Shown: in pieces, positions 1 to 9,306 of the stretch
Layout: the number at the start of each line of letters is the position of its first letter
How positions within the stretch are numbered: position 1 is the first letter of the stretch
From: Sphaerisporangium corydalis
Lineage (GTDB): Bacteria > Actinomycetota > Actinomycetes > Streptosporangiales > Streptosporangiaceae
Direction: 5' to 3'
DNA: 64,000 nt
Assembly: GCF_025506355.1 (NCBI RefSeq)
Contig: NZ_JANZYP010000043.1
Coordinates: forward strand, 21,908-85,907
Notes under the pieces: generated by a model
Database searches by the model: none
Told to the model about the DNA's origin: nothing
What the model saw: only the letters and a program-made list of their open reading frames with translations
Made by a program: the position numbers and the translations under genes

Positions 1-76
1 CGACTTCGACGTCCCGGTCGGACCCAGCTTCTGGGAGCGCGGGGACGCCGAAGCCGAAGCTAGGGGGCACGCATGA
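1..76 (+). CDS. qcrA: Rieske iron-sulfur protein QcrA, C-terminal end (partial)
   Basis: Only the last 24 codons are in the window, read from base 2 to the TGA at 74-76. The tail contains PVGPSFWERG, which resembles the C-terminus of actinobacterial Rieske subunits of the cytochrome bc1 complex. The stop overlaps the qcrB start in an ATGA junction, as expected in the qcrCAB operon. The protein would carry the 2Fe-2S cluster that accepts electrons from menaquinol; no cluster residues are visible here, so the call rests on the tail motif and on position. Confidence 0.75.
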   Translation, partial: DFDVPVGPSFWERGDAEAEARGHA

Positions 77-1737
77 GCCTCGACGGCCCTCCCAAGGCCA
101 TCGCGGGACCGGCGACTTTCATCGACGACCGCCTCGGCGCCGGGACGTTCCTGAAGCGGAACCTGCGCAAGGTCTTCCCCGACCACTGGTCGTTCCTGCT
201 GGGGGAGATCGCGCTCTATTCGTTCGTCATCCTCCTGCTGACCGGCACCTTCCTGACGTTCTGGTTCAAGCCGAGCATGGGCGAGGTCGCCTACAACGGC
301 TCGTACGGGCCGCTGGTCGGCGTCCACATGTCCGAGGCCTACGCCTCCACGCTGAACATCAGCTTCGACGTGCGCGGCGGCCTGCTGATCCGGCAGATCC
401 ACCACTGGGCGGCCCTGCTGTTCGTGGCGGGCATGATGGTGCACATGCTCCGCGTGTTCTTCACCGGGGCGTACCGCAAGCCGCGCGAGCTCAACTGGAT
501 CATCGGCGTGCTGCTGCTCACGCTGGCCCTGGCGGAGGGCCTGACCGGCTACTCCCTGCCGGACGACCTGCTGTCGGGCGCCGGGCTGCGGATCACCGAG
601 GGTGTGGCGATCTCGCTCCCGCTGGTCGGCACGTACATCACGTACTTCCTGTTCGGCGGCGAGTATCCGGGTCATGACGTGATCTCGCGGTTCTACAGCA
701 TCCACATCCTGCTCATCCCGGGCATCCTGCTGGCGCTGATCTCGGCCCACCTGATCCTCATGTGGGTCCAGAAGCACACCCAGATGCCGGGCAAGGGCCG
801 CACCAACAGGAACGTCGTGGGCGCGCCGTTCTACCCGTCCTTCATGGCCAAGTCGGGCGCCTACTTCCTGTTCACCTTCGGGGTGATCGCGCTGCTCGGC
901 ACGTTCGCCCAGATCAACCCGATCTGGTTGTTCGGGCCGTACACGCCGGCGGACATCTCGGCGGGGTCCCAGCCCGACTTCTACATGGGCTTCCTGGAGG
1001 GCTCCCTGCGCATCATGCCCGCCTGGGAGATCAACCTCTTCGGGTACACGCTGCCCATGAGCGTGCTGATACCGGCCCTGCTGCCGATGGGCATCATCAT
1101 GACCGGCCTGGCGCTCTATCCGTTCGCCGAACAGTGGATCACCGGCGACCGGAGCGAGCACCACCTGGCCGACCGGCCGCGCAACAACCCGCACCGCACC
1201 TCGATCGGCATGTCGGCCATCGCCTTCTACGGCATCCTGTGGCTGCTGGGCGCGAACGACTGGATCTCCTCGAAGTTCCACATCTCGCTCTACACCACGA
1301 CCGAGGTCGGGCGGGTGGCGATCTTCCTGGGCCCGGCGCTCGCGTACTGGATCACGTACCGCATGTGCATCGGCCTGCAGCGCAGGGACCAGGAGCTGGT
1401 GCTGCACGGCGTGGAGTCGGGCGTCATCAAGCGCCTGCCGCACGGCGAGTACATCGAGATCCACGTGCTGCCGGCCGAGGACCTGGTGGCGCTGGTCAAG
1501 GCGAAGCCGTCCATCCCCGCCATCGAGTCCGCCTCCGACGGCGAGGGCGTCCCCCCCAAGGGGATGCGGAACCCGCTCGGCAGGCTGCGGGCCAAGCTCA
1601 GCGAGACCTACTCGGCCGACTCCGAGGCCATCTCGCTGGACGGGTCCCACGACGGCCACCACAACGGCCATGGCAACGGCGCCGCGCCCGCCGCGGTGGG
1701 CTCGGGCGAGCCCGAGCAGAAGTCCATCGGCCACTGA
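73..1737 (+). CDS. qcrB: Cytochrome bc1 complex cytochrome b subunit
   Basis: A 554-residue integral membrane protein and the menaquinol-oxidising core of the bc1 complex, which in actinobacteria forms a supercomplex with the aa3 oxidase. Probable haem ligands are H110 and H124 in one helix and H211 and H226 in another; the 15-residue spacing of the second pair is like cytochrome b6. The Qo-site loop appears as PDFY near residue 310. There are about nine hydrophobic segments and a charged C-terminal tail ending in a His/Gly/Asn-rich stretch, an actinobacterial extension relative to mitochondrial cytochrome b. The ATG overlaps the qcrA stop (ATGA), indicating coupled translation. A hairpin terminator follows the stop. 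The oxidase genes ctaCDF lie 1.6 kb downstream on the other strand. Confidence 0.96.
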   Translation: MSLDGPPKAIAGPATFIDDRLGAGTFLKRNLRKVFPDHWSFLLGEIALYSFVILLLTGTFLTFWFKPSMGEVAYNGSYGPLVGVHMSEAYASTLNISFDVRGGLLIRQIHHWAALLFVAGMMVHMLRVFFTGAYRKPRELNWIIGVLLLTLALAEGLTGYSLPDDLLSGAGLRITEGVAISLPLVGTYITYFLFGGEYPGHDVISRFYSIHILLIPGILLALISAHLILMWVQKHTQMPGKGRTNRNVVGAPFYPSFMAKSGAYFLFTFGVIALLGTFAQINPIWLFGPYTPADISAGSQPDFYMGFLEGSLRIMPAWEINLFGYTLPMSVLIPALLPMGIIMTGLALYPFAEQWITGDRSEHHLADRPRNNPHRTSIGMSAIAFYGILWLLGANDWISSKFHISLYTTTEVGRVAIFLGPALAYWITYRMCIGLQRRDQELVLHGVESGVIKRLPHGEYIEIHVLPAEDLVALVKAKPSIPAIESASDGEGVPPKGMRNPLGRLRAKLSETYSADSEAISLDGSHDGHHNGHGNGAAPAAVGSGEPEQKSIGH

Positions 1738-1743
1738 GCCGGT

Positions 1744-1769
1744 CCGCCGGCCCTGACCCGGGCCGGCGG
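1744..1769 (+). terminator. Hairpin terminator after qcrB
   Basis: A perfect 10-bp GC-only inverted repeat (1744-1753 with 1760-1769) with a 6-nt loop lies 6 nt after the qcrB stop. There is no T-run, as is common for terminators in high-GC actinomycetes. Confidence 0.6.
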
Positions 1770-1785
1770 GAACGCGGAGCGAAGT

Positions 1786-1820
1786 GAAGGGACCGGGCGC
1801 CTCAGGCACCCGGTCCCTTC
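1786..1820. terminator. Bidirectional hairpin between qcrB and the L,D-transpeptidase gene
   Basis: A perfect 12-bp inverted repeat (1786-1797 with 1809-1820) with an 11-nt loop sits between two convergent genes, so it can serve both strands. Confidence 0.7.
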
Positions 1821-1831
1821 CGCGTCCGGCC

Positions 1832-1858
1832 TCAGGAGGTTCAGGAGGTTCAGGAGGT
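1832..1858 (-). repeat. Three 9-nt direct repeats giving three in-frame stops
   Basis: TCAGGAGGT occurs three times without a gap. On the minus strand this reads as Thr-Ser-stop three times in the frame of the L,D-transpeptidase gene: the real stop at 1850-1852 is followed by two more stops in the same frame. The repeat probably arose by slippage. Confidence 0.85.
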
Positions 1859-3130
1859 GACCTTCTTCTTCTTGGCCTCGTCCTTGGTGGTGGTGTGGTC
1901 GGCGGGCGTGACCACCGACAGCGCCTCGGTGGTGAACCCCGACCGCAGCCCGCTCCACCGCAGCCACTCCGGCCAGCTCTCCTGCCAGTGGCCCCACCCG
2001 TTGGTCGGGTCCAGGTGCCGCGGGGTGCCGCTCACGATGATCGGGTCGCCGATCAGCGTGACCTCCTTGAACCAGCGGGCGTTCTCGGGGCTGACGTTCA
2101 CGCAGCCGTGGCTGACGTTGGAGTTGCCCTGGGAGCCGACCGACCAGGGGGCGCCGTGGATGTACTCGCCGCTGTCGGAGATCCGGACGGTGTCGTACAC
2201 CGTGAGGCTGTAGTAGCCGGCGCTGCCGGGCCCGGCGTCGGGCGAGGTCATGGTGGTGACGTCCTCGCGGGACATGGCCAGGTGGATGCCGTTGGTCGTG
2301 TAGTGCCGCCAGTCGCCGCCCTGCCCGGCGCTGAGCGGGACGGTGCGCACGGTCTCGCCGTCGCGCTTGACCGTCATCTGGTGCGACACGGTGTCGGCGT
2401 GGCTGATCTGCGACCGGCCGATCTCGAAGTCGCGCACGTAGTCCTTGCCGCCGTACATGCCGGGGCCGCCGCGCACGCCGGCGAGCTGGGCGACGAGTTT
2501 GACCTTGGTGTGGGCCGGCCACCACTTCTTGGGCCGGAAGGACACCGACTTGTCGTCGAACCAGTGCCAGGCGCCCTCGACCGGTTTGGAGCTCTCGACC
2601 ATGAGGTTGCGCTCCACCGACACGCGGTCGGTGACCGGGTGGTCGAAGGTCAGCATGATCGGCATGCCGACGCCGACGGTGAGCCCGGTGTCCTCCTTGT
2701 TGGGCAGGATCTTGTCGATCGCGAAGAGCTGGGCGGCCTTGACGGTGGAGAACTCGCTGGTGGCGCTGGCCGTCCGGCCGGAGGGGTCCACGGCGACGAC
2801 GTCGACCTGGTAGGTCTCCCCCGGGGCCATCGCCCGCTTGCTGCGCCATTGGGTGCGGTCCGCGCTGAGCACGCCCGCGACCGGCGTGTCCTTGGACCTG
2901 GCGCGCACCGTGACGCTCCTGAGAGCGCCGTTGACGGCTCCGACCATGACGGGCAGCTCAGGTGCCACCTGGGTCGCTCCGTTGGCCGGAGAGACGTTCA
3001 CGGCCACTCCGGACCGTGAACCAGAGGTTCCTTCTCCTTGCTCGGTGCTGGAGCCCGCACAACCGCTTGCGAGCAGCAGGGCCACTGCCCCCGCCCCAAG
3101 GGCGACCACCCGGATCTCGACGTGTCTCAC
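1850..3130 (-). CDS. L,D-transpeptidase lipoprotein (YkuD family)
   Basis: A 426-residue secreted lipoprotein that forms 3-3 cross-links in peptidoglycan. The N-terminus is a signal peptide ending in the lipobox LASGC, so Cys24 is the likely lipidation site. Residues about 45-220 contain two Ig-like regions typical of mycobacterial Ldt proteins, with PANGATQVAPELPV marking the first. The YkuD catalytic domain follows with the motif SHGCVNVSPENA, and Cys343 is the predicted nucleophile (His341 two residues before). A Trp-rich C-terminal segment and a Lys-rich tail follow. The start is a GTG preceded by GGGGGAG at suitable spacing. Members of this family are relatively insensitive to penicillins but are inhibited by carbapenems. 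Confidence 0.93.
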   Translation of the reverse strand: MRHVEIRVVALGAGAVALLLASGCAGSSTEQGEGTSGSRSGVAVNVSPANGATQVAPELPVMVGAVNGALRSVTVRARSKDTPVAGVLSADRTQWRSKRAMAPGETYQVDVVAVDPSGRTASATSEFSTVKAAQLFAIDKILPNKEDTGLTVGVGMPIMLTFDHPVTDRVSVERNLMVESSKPVEGAWHWFDDKSVSFRPKKWWPAHTKVKLVAQLAGVRGGPGMYGGKDYVRDFEIGRSQISHADTVSHQMTVKRDGETVRTVPLSAGQGGDWRHYTTNGIHLAMSREDVTTMTSPDAGPGSAGYYSLTVYDTVRISDSGEYIHGAPWSVGSQGNSNVSHGCVNVSPENARWFKEVTLIGDPIIVSGTPRHLDPTNGWGHWQESWPEWLRWSGLRSGFTTEALSVVTPADHTTTKDEAKKKKVTS

Positions 3131-3312
3131 GTTACGTCTCCCCCGCTCCGACGGATCACTCCTTGTGAGTTATTACCCGGTTACTGCGTGTCGTGTACCT
3201 CTGCCGAAGGAGAAAGGACGAAACGACCAGCAAAAAAGCCACGCGAGTGACCGACGGTCCCTTGACGGAACACGCGGGTCCCCCGGGTGGCCAGGGCATC
3301 CGGGAACGCGAA

Positions 3313-3344
3313 AGGGGCCGGCCGCCCTTCGGCGACCGGCCCCT
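3313..3344 (-). terminator. Hairpin terminator downstream of ctaF
   Basis: A 14-bp inverted repeat with one mismatch (3313-3326 with 3331-3344) and a CTTC loop lies about 10 nt past the end of the ctaC-ctaD-ctaF operon. Confidence 0.65.
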
Positions 3345-3353
3345 CGCGTGCCG

Positions 3354-3749
3354 TCAGTGGGAGAAGTGTCCCCGGTAGTACTGGAAGACGAACCCGATGG
3401 CGCCCATGACCACGCCGAACACGCCGATCAGGAACATCCACCAGCCGATGATGAACCCGACGGTCATGAAGGCGACCGCGAGGCACACGAACAGCGGCCA
3501 CCAGCTCGACGGGCTGAAGAAGCCCAGCTCGCCGGCGCCGTCGCTGATCTCGGCGTCCTTCCTGTCCTCGGGCTGCTCGCCGATGCGGCGGGCGGTGAAG
3601 AGCAGGTAGTAGCCGATCATCAGGGCCAGGCCGACGGAGATCGCCAGCGCGGTGGTGCCGGTCGGCTCCTTGGACCAGAACCAGTAGACGAGGTCGACCG
3701 CGGCGAAGAAGACGCCGCAGAGCAGGAACATCCAGCCCTGTACCTTCAT
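3354..3749 (-). CDS. ctaF: Cytochrome c oxidase subunit IV, actinobacterial type
   Basis: A 131-residue membrane protein beginning [15 protein letters not shown], with about four hydrophobic segments and the motif [10 protein letters not shown] in the middle. This layout is that of the small subunit IV of actinobacterial aa3 oxidase, which binds next to subunits I and III in the bc1-aa3 supercomplex. Its ATG overlaps the stop of ctaD (ATGA), so the two are translationally coupled. It is the last gene of the oxidase operon and is followed by a hairpin terminator. A much longer frame runs through in the same region but is out of phase with this conserved sequence. Confidence 0.92.
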   Translation of the reverse strand: MKVQGWMFLLCGVFFAAVDLVYWFWSKEPTGTTALAISVGLALMIGYYLLFTARRIGEQPEDRKDAEISDGAGELGFFSPSSWWPLFVCLAVAFMTVGFIIGWWMFLIGVFGVVMGAIGFVFQYYRGHFSH

Positions 3750-5422
3750 CGGTCCGCCTCCAGCGCCTTGACCGGCTCGGCGAGCCGGTGCGGGTTGTGC
3801 AGGTCGAAGGCGGGTCGCTCCGACCGGATCCGCGGCAGCTTGGTGAAGTTGTGCCGGGGCGGCGGGCACGAGGTGGCCCATTCGAGGGAGTTGCCGAAGC
3901 CCCACGGGTCGTCCACGGTGACCTTCGGCGCGCTCCGCGCCGTACGCCACACGTTGTACAGGAACGGCAGCGTCGAGGCGCCCAGGATGAAGGCCCCGAC
4001 CGAGGAGACCACGTTCAGGTTGGTGAAGCCGTCGGCCGCCGAGTAGTCGGCGTAGCGGCGGGGGAAGCCCTCGGCGCCGAGCCAGTGCTGGACCAGGAAC
4101 GTGGTGTGGAAGCCGATGAACAGCGTCCAGAAGTGCCACTTGCCGAGCGTGTCGTTCAGCATCTTCCCGGTGAACTTCGGCCACCAGAAGTAGAACCCGG
4201 CGAACATCGCGAACACGACGGTGCCGAAGACCACGTAGTGGAAGTGGGCCACGACGAAGTAGGAGTCGCTGACCTGGAAGTCCAGCGGCGGCGAGGCCAG
4301 GATGATGCCGGTCAGGCCGCCGAACAGGAAGGTGACCAGGAAGCCGACCGCGAAGAGCATCGGCGCCTCGAACGACAGGTGGCCCCGCCACATCGTGCCG
4401 ATCCAGTTGAAGAACTTCACCCCGGTCGGCACGGCGATGAGGAAGGTCATGAACGAGAAGAACGGCAGCAGGACCTGGCCGGTCACGAACATGTGGTGCG
4501 CCCACACCGCCGCCGACAGGCCCGCGATCGCGATCGTCGCGCCGACGAGGCTGATGTAGCCGAAGATCGGCTTACGGCTGAAGACCGGCAGGACCTCGGT
4601 GATGATGCCGAAGAACGGCAACGCGATGATGTAGACCTCGGGATGGCCGAAGAACCAGAACAGGTGCTGCCACAACATCGCCCCGCCGGTCGAGGAGTCG
4701 AAGATGTGCGCCCCGAGATGGCGGTCGGCCTCCAGCGCGAGCAGCGCGGCGGCCAGCACCGGGAAGGCCAGCAGCACCAGGATGCTGGTGAGCAGGATGT
4801 TCCAGGTGAAGATCGGCATGCGGAACATCGTCATGCCGGGGGCGCGCATCGTGATGATCGTGGTGATGAAGTTGACCGCGCCGAGGATCGTGCCGATGCC
4901 GGACATCGACAGGCCCATGATCCACAGGTCGCCGCCGAGACCCGGGGACGACACCGCGTCCGACAGGGGCGTGTAGGCGGTCCAGCCGAAAGCGGCGGCG
5001 CCGTCGGGGGTGAAGAACCCGGAGACGGCGATCATGCTGCCGAACAGGTAGAGCCAGTAGCTCACCATGTTCAGCCGGGGGAAGGCGACGTCGGGGGCGC
5101 CGATCTGCAGCGGCATCAGCTCGTTGGCGAAGCCCGCGAACAGCGGGGTCGCGAACATCAGCAGCATGATCGTGCCGTGCATGGTGAACAGCTGGTTGAA
5201 CTGCTCGTTGCTGACGAACTCCAGCCCCGGCTGGGCCAGCTCGGCCCGCATGATCAGCGCCATGACGCCGCCGATCAGGAAGAACACGAACGAGGTGATC
5301 AGGTACAGGTGCCCGATCACCTTGTGGTCGGTCGACGAGGCCCACTTGGCGATGATCGTGCCCTTGCGGGCGCGCCGCGCGAGAGCCGCCGGCTGGTTGG
5401 TGGGTTCCGCGACGGCGGTCAT
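3746..5422 (-). CDS. ctaD: Cytochrome c oxidase subunit I (aa3 type)
   Basis: A 558-residue, about 12-helix catalytic subunit that reduces oxygen to water and pumps protons. The haem-copper centre is marked by [16 protein letters not shown], which carries the CuB histidine and the tyrosine cross-linked to it, and by WAHHMFVTG. The His pair near the C-terminal third, in [11 protein letters not shown], supplies the haem ligands. The start used is the ATG at 5422 giving [11 protein letters not shown]; the frame is open for 32 more codons upstream, but those overlap ctaC coding sequence and do not look like the family. The stop and start at the ctaC-ctaD and ctaD-ctaF junctions overlap by 4 nt each. 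Confidence 0.97.
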   Translation of the reverse strand: MTAVAEPTNQPAALARRARKGTIIAKWASSTDHKVIGHLYLITSFVFFLIGGVMALIMRAELAQPGLEFVSNEQFNQLFTMHGTIMLLMFATPLFAGFANELMPLQIGAPDVAFPRLNMVSYWLYLFGSMIAVSGFFTPDGAAAFGWTAYTPLSDAVSSPGLGGDLWIMGLSMSGIGTILGAVNFITTIITMRAPGMTMFRMPIFTWNILLTSILVLLAFPVLAAALLALEADRHLGAHIFDSSTGGAMLWQHLFWFFGHPEVYIIALPFFGIITEVLPVFSRKPIFGYISLVGATIAIAGLSAAVWAHHMFVTGQVLLPFFSFMTFLIAVPTGVKFFNWIGTMWRGHLSFEAPMLFAVGFLVTFLFGGLTGIILASPPLDFQVSDSYFVVAHFHYVVFGTVVFAMFAGFYFWWPKFTGKMLNDTLGKWHFWTLFIGFHTTFLVQHWLGAEGFPRRYADYSAADGFTNLNVVSSVGAFILGASTLPFLYNVWRTARSAPKVTVDDPWGFGNSLEWATSCPPPRHNFTKLPRIRSERPAFDLHNPHRLAEPVKALEADR

Positions 5423-6210
5423 TTGGCACTCCCCGCCTGGCTGGCGATGTACTGGTCGTACTCGGCCTGGGGCACGAGCTTCACCGTGAAGAGCATGCGG
5501 CTGTGGTCCACGCCGCACAGCTCCGCGCAGCGCCCGGCGAAGACACCGGCCTTGTCGATCGTGTTGATCTCGAAGACGTTCTTCACGCCGGGGATGACGT
5601 CACGCTTGAACAGGAACGCGGGCACCCAGAAGGAGTGGTTGACGTCCTGCGAGACCAGGTCGAACTGCACCTTCTTGTTGAGCGGCAGCACGAGCTGCGG
5701 CTTCTGCGCGGGCGTGCCCACCACGCTGACGGTCTTGCCGCCGACCTGGCTGGTGAAGCGCCAGCTCCACTGGAAGCCCTCGACCTTGACCTTCACGTCG
5801 GGATTCGCCGACACCGCGGTGATGGCGTTCTCGTCACGCGCGGTGAAGTAGAAGAACACCGCGACCATGATGATCGGCACCGTGGTGTAGAGGATCTCGA
5901 TCGGCAGGTTGTACCGCACCTGGGGCGGCAGCGCCTCGGTGGTGTTCTTGCGCCGGCGGTGGAACGCGCAGGCCCACAGGATCAGGCCCCAGACGACGAC
6001 ACCGACGGCAAGGGAGGCGATCCAGGCACCGTTCCAGAGATTCTGGACGATGCCGGCCTCCTTGGTGACGCCGTCGGGCATTCCGGCACGAGACCACGTG
6101 CCAACGCCTTCACACGCCGTCAGGGACACCACCAGCGCCGCCAAGGCGGCGGCGCGTGGCGCCTTGCGGCGGGCCAACGGTCGCCGTGTAGAACGGCGGG
6201 TCGGACTCAC
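5419..6210 (-). CDS. ctaC: Cytochrome c oxidase subunit II
   Basis: A 263-residue lipoprotein with two membrane helices and a cupredoxin domain outside the membrane; it receives electrons through the binuclear CuA centre. The leader ends in LTAC, so Cys33 is a plausible lipidation site. CuA ligands are seen near the C-terminus in [12 protein letters not shown], with the upstream His in VNHSFWVP. The start is a GTG at 6210; a later in-frame ATG would lose the signal peptide. It is the first gene of the ctaC-ctaD-ctaF operon, with ATGA overlaps. The roughly 240 nt upstream region is shared divergently with the cysteine desulfurase gene. Confidence 0.95.
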   Translation of the reverse strand: MSPTRRSTRRPLARRKAPRAAALAALVVSLTACEGVGTWSRAGMPDGVTKEAGIVQNLWNGAWIASLAVGVVVWGLILWACAFHRRRKNTTEALPPQVRYNLPIEILYTTVPIIMVAVFFYFTARDENAITAVSANPDVKVKVEGFQWSWRFTSQVGGKTVSVVGTPAQKPQLVLPLNKKVQFDLVSQDVNHSFWVPAFLFKRDVIPGVKNVFEINTIDKAGVFAGRCAELCGVDHSRMLFTVKLVPQAEYDQYIASQAGSAK

Positions 6211-6447
6211 GGATCGCCTACCCCACAGTTGAAGCCCAAGAGTCCCCCTCCTGGGCGGTCGTTTCCAGATTCACGATATTCGCGCTCTTGGTTGTCTCAC
6301 GTCACGCTGGGGGACACATTAGCGCGCACTGGGGCCGCCCTCCTTCCCGGCCCCTTCCCGGTGGCGCGCGGATGCCGCCGGTCGCGGGGTTCCGGTGCCC
6401 GGCCGCCCCGCCGGGGCGCGCCGGGGCGCGGGTGCGACCATGAACGC

Positions 6448-7587
6448 GTGGCGTACTTCGACGCGGCATCGACCGAACCCCTGCACCCCGCCGCCCGCGA
6501 GGCGCTGATCACGGCGCTGGACGCGGGGGCCGCCGACCCGGCCCGGCTGTACGGCGCGGCGCGGCGCTCCCGCCTGCTGCTGGAGCGGGCGCGGGCCGAG
6601 GCGGCCGAGGCGATCGGGGCCCGGCCGGACGAGGTGTCGTTCACCTCCTCGGGCACCCAGGCCGTCCACCTGGGGGTGCTCGGGACGCTGCTGGGCCGCC
6701 GGCGCGCCGGGCGCCGGATGGTGACCGGGGCCGTCGAGCACTCCAGCGTCCTGGCGGCCGGGGCCGCGCACGAGCGGGAGGGCGGCACCGTCGAGGTCGT
6801 CGGCGTCGGGCTCACCGGGCGGGTCGACCCCGCCGAGTACGCGGCGGCCGTGGCCGTGGAGGGCACGGCGCTGGCGTGCCTGCAGACGGCCAACCACGAG
6901 GTCGGCACCCTGCAGCCCGTCGCGGAGGCCGCCGAGGCGTGCCGGGCCGCCGGGGTCCCCCTGCTGGTCGACGCCGCGCAGACGCTGGGGCGGCTGCCGG
7001 TGCCGCCGGGGTGGTCGGTGCTGGCGGGCAGCGCCCACAAGTGGGGCGGCCCGGCCGGGGTGGGGCTGCTCGTCGTGCGCAAGGGCACCCGGTGGCGGTC
7101 CCCGCTGCCGGAGGACGAGCGGGAACGGCGCCGGGTGCCCGGTTTCGAGAACGTCCCCGCCGCCGTGGCGGCCGTGGCGGCGCTGCGGGCCCGGATCGTG
7201 GAGGCGGCGGAGGAGAACGCGCGGCTGTCGGCGCTCGTGGACCGCATCCGCGCCGAGGTGCCCCGGCTGGTGCCGGACGTGGAGGTGGTCGGCGAGCCGG
7301 TGGACCGCGCGCCCCACATAGTCACGTTCTCCTGCCTTTACGTGGCAGGTGAGGCAATATTGACCGAGTTGGATAGAGTCGGCTTTGCCGTGTCCTCCGG
7401 CAGTTCGTGCTCGGCCAGTACGCTGCGCCCCTCACACGTGCTGGAGGCGATGGGAGTGCTCACGCATGGGAACGTCAGGGTGTCGCTGCCCAGGGGCGCT
7501 TCCGGGGCGGACGTCGACCGGTTCCTGTCCGTCCTCCCTGGCATCGTCCGGCGCATCCGCGAGAGCGTGGGGGTCCGGTCGTCGTGA
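6448..7587 (+). CDS. Cysteine desulfurase, NifS/IscS class V aminotransferase family
   Basis: A 379-residue PLP enzyme that removes sulfur from L-cysteine as a protein persulfide, giving alanine. Key residues are in place: H98 in GAVEHSS, D175 and Q178 in VDAAQT, the Schiff-base K198 in GSAHKWGG, and the catalytic C321 in SSGSSCSAS on the mobile loop. The GTG at 6448 gives VAYFDAAST, matching the usual family N-terminus; the frame stays open far upstream but only through the ctaC promoter region and antisense to ctaC. A TusA/SirA-type gene follows after 66 nt, so the pair probably works as sulfur donor and relay. No IscU scaffold is next to it, which argues for a dedicated thiolation role rather than the main Fe-S pathway. 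Confidence 0.9.
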   Translation: MAYFDAASTEPLHPAAREALITALDAGAADPARLYGAARRSRLLLERARAEAAEAIGARPDEVSFTSSGTQAVHLGVLGTLLGRRRAGRRMVTGAVEHSSVLAAGAAHEREGGTVEVVGVGLTGRVDPAEYAAAVAVEGTALACLQTANHEVGTLQPVAEAAEACRAAGVPLLVDAAQTLGRLPVPPGWSVLAGSAHKWGGPAGVGLLVVRKGTRWRSPLPEDERERRRVPGFENVPAAVAAVAALRARIVEAAEENARLSALVDRIRAEVPRLVPDVEVVGEPVDRAPHIVTFSCLYVAGEAILTELDRVGFAVSSGSSCSASTLRPSHVLEAMGVLTHGNVRVSLPRGASGADVDRFLSVLPGIVRRIRESVGVRSS

Positions 7588-7653
7588 GGGACGCCGGTTC
7601 AGGGCGCGCCGGATGAGGCCGCGCGCCGAGGTCGCTGGAGCGAGGGTGGGATC

Positions 7654-7932
7654 GTGATGGCAGGCATGCGCAGGCCCGAGGCCGGGGAGGCGCCGCCGCC
7701 CGCACCCGCGCTGACGATCGACGCGCTCGGGCGCAAGTGCCCGATCCCGATCATCATGCTGGCCGAGCAGATCAACTCGGTGCCGCTCAACGCCGTCGTG
7801 TCGGTGCTGGCCGACGACCCGGCCGCGTTCACCGACGTGCCCGCGTGGTGCCGGCTGAAGTCCCACCACCACGTGGGGACCCACGAGCTGCCCCAGGGCG
7901 GCTGGGCGATCCACGTCAGGCGCAACTACTGA
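7654..7932 (+). CDS. TusA/SirA-family sulfur carrier protein
   Basis: A 92-residue protein with a Pro/Ala-rich leader of about 20 residues and then the TusA fold. The signature GRKCPIPIIML contains the sulfur-carrying Cys29 in the CPxP motif. TusA proteins accept persulfide sulfur from a cysteine desulfurase and pass it to tRNA thiolation, molybdenum cofactor or other sulfur pathways. The next gene upstream is a cysteine desulfurase, supporting that partnership; the final acceptor cannot be told from the sequence. The start is GTG at 7654, with an ATG as the second codon. A second Cys (CRLKSHHH) and two adjacent His residues are unusual for the E. coli protein but occur in actinobacterial members as far as I recall. 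Confidence 0.85.
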   Translation: MMAGMRRPEAGEAPPPAPALTIDALGRKCPIPIIMLAEQINSVPLNAVVSVLADDPAAFTDVPAWCRLKSHHHVGTHELPQGGWAIHVRRNY

Positions 7933-8038
7933 CCGGCGTCCACGGGTGTGGTCCACGGGCGTACCGGGCCTCCCTGGCGCGATTCACGGCCGGGAGGCCG
8001 CCCGTGGGGTACGGGCGGCTCCGGCGCGGATCAGCGGA

Positions 8039-9025
8039 TCAGGGGTAGCGGCACTCGACGCGCGCCTCGATCTCCGCGGCGGCGGAGGCGCCGTAGGCGG
8101 AGGCGAACCGCTCGAGGAAGGCCTGCCGGCCGAGCTCGTACTCCTGGCCGCCGACGTGCTCGAGGACGTAGGTCGCGGTGAGGTTGCCGAGCTGCCCGCA
8201 GCGCTCCAGGGACAGGCCCCAGGCGAGCCCCGACAGGAAGCCGGCGCGGAAGGCGTCGCCGACGCCGGTCGGGTCCACCTTGGCCAGCTCGGGCGTCGGG
8301 GGGATGTGCAGGGACGGCTCGCCCTGGCGGTCGATGCGCGCGCCCTTGGGGCCGAGGGTGGTCACCCGCACGCCGACCCGGGACAGCACCTCCTCGTCGG
8401 ACCAGCCGGTCTTCTGCTCGACGAGCGCCTTCTCGTAGTCGTTGGTGAACAGGTAGGCGGCGCCGTCGACGAGCTTGCGGATCTCCTCGCCGTCCATGCG
8501 GGCGAGCTGCTGGGAGCAGTCGGCCCCGAACGGGATGCCGCGCTCGCGGCACTCCTCGGTGTGGCGGATCATGGCGTCGGGGTCGTTCGGGCTGATCAGG
8601 ACCAGGTCGAGGCCGCCGACGCGGTCGGCGACCGGCTGGAGCTCGATCTCCCGGGCCTCCGACATCGCCCCGGTGTAGAAGGAGGCGATCTGGTTGTGGT
8701 GCTCGTCGGTGGTGCACAGGAACCGGGCGGTGTGCCGCAGTTCGGAGATCCGGACCGACTCGCAGTCGACGCCGTGGCGCTCCAGCCACGAGCGGTAGTC
8801 GGCGAAGTCGGTGCCGACCGAGCCCACCAGGACGGGGGTCAGGCCGAGGCATCCCATGCCGAAGCTGATGTTGGCCGCGACGCCGCCCCGCCGGATCTGC
8901 AGGTCGTCGACCAGGAAGGACAGTGACACGCGATCGAGCTGCTCGGCGATGAGCTGGTCCCCGAAACTGCCCGGGAAGGTCATCAGGTGGTCGGTCGCGA
9001 TGGAGCCGGTGACGGCGATGCGCAC
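8039..9025 (-). CDS. adoK: Adenosine kinase, PfkB (ribokinase) family
   Basis: A 328-residue sugar/nucleoside kinase. It is closely similar, from memory, to mycobacterial adenosine kinase, which begins with the same AVTGSIATDHLM. The substrate-binding GG motif is at about residues 47-48 (RRGGVAAN), and the ATP-binding anion hole and catalytic base are in DPTGVGDAF with D257. It would phosphorylate adenosine to AMP in purine salvage. The GTG at 9025 has GAGGAG 7 nt upstream; an earlier in-frame start at 9067 adds 14 residues with no family match. Position between the ctaC block and an IscA-type gene is the same as in mycobacteria, which supports the assignment over a general PfkB sugar kinase. 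Confidence 0.85.
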   Translation of the reverse strand: MRIAVTGSIATDHLMTFPGSFGDQLIAEQLDRVSLSFLVDDLQIRRGGVAANISFGMGCLGLTPVLVGSVGTDFADYRSWLERHGVDCESVRISELRHTARFLCTTDEHHNQIASFYTGAMSEAREIELQPVADRVGGLDLVLISPNDPDAMIRHTEECRERGIPFGADCSQQLARMDGEEIRKLVDGAAYLFTNDYEKALVEQKTGWSDEEVLSRVGVRVTTLGPKGARIDRQGEPSLHIPPTPELAKVDPTGVGDAFRAGFLSGLAWGLSLERCGQLGNLTATYVLEHVGGQEYELGRQAFLERFASAYGASAAAEIEARVECRYP

Positions 9026-9306
9026 TGTCGCTCTCCTCGTTGTCAGCCATCGATGGCTCGCCAACAATACGCCACCGGAGGCGGGCCGGAGGAGCCGTGC
9101 GGCCCGTTCGTGATCTCCATGTGTCCGGGGCGGCTCCGGGGGCGGCGGAGGGTGATTCTTCTCACCTGCGCCGACGCCGGGCGCGCGGGGCGGACCCCTA
9201 GGACTCCCTGGCGGGCGGCCCGATCACCCGTGCCGGGCGGACCATGGCCGGGCATGCCGACACCCCGCCTCGCGGATGGTCCGCGAGCGGGGCCGGACGG
9301 GCACGC

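Noticed and set aside
1784..3019. Long plus-strand frame opposite the L,D-transpeptidase
   Set aside because: The minus strand has a lipobox, Ig-like and YkuD motifs; the plus frame gives only Gly/Val/Arg/Asp-rich sequence.
3788..5851. 687-codon plus-strand frame across ctaD and ctaC
   Set aside because: Antisense to two unambiguous oxidase subunits; composition is biased and no motif is present.
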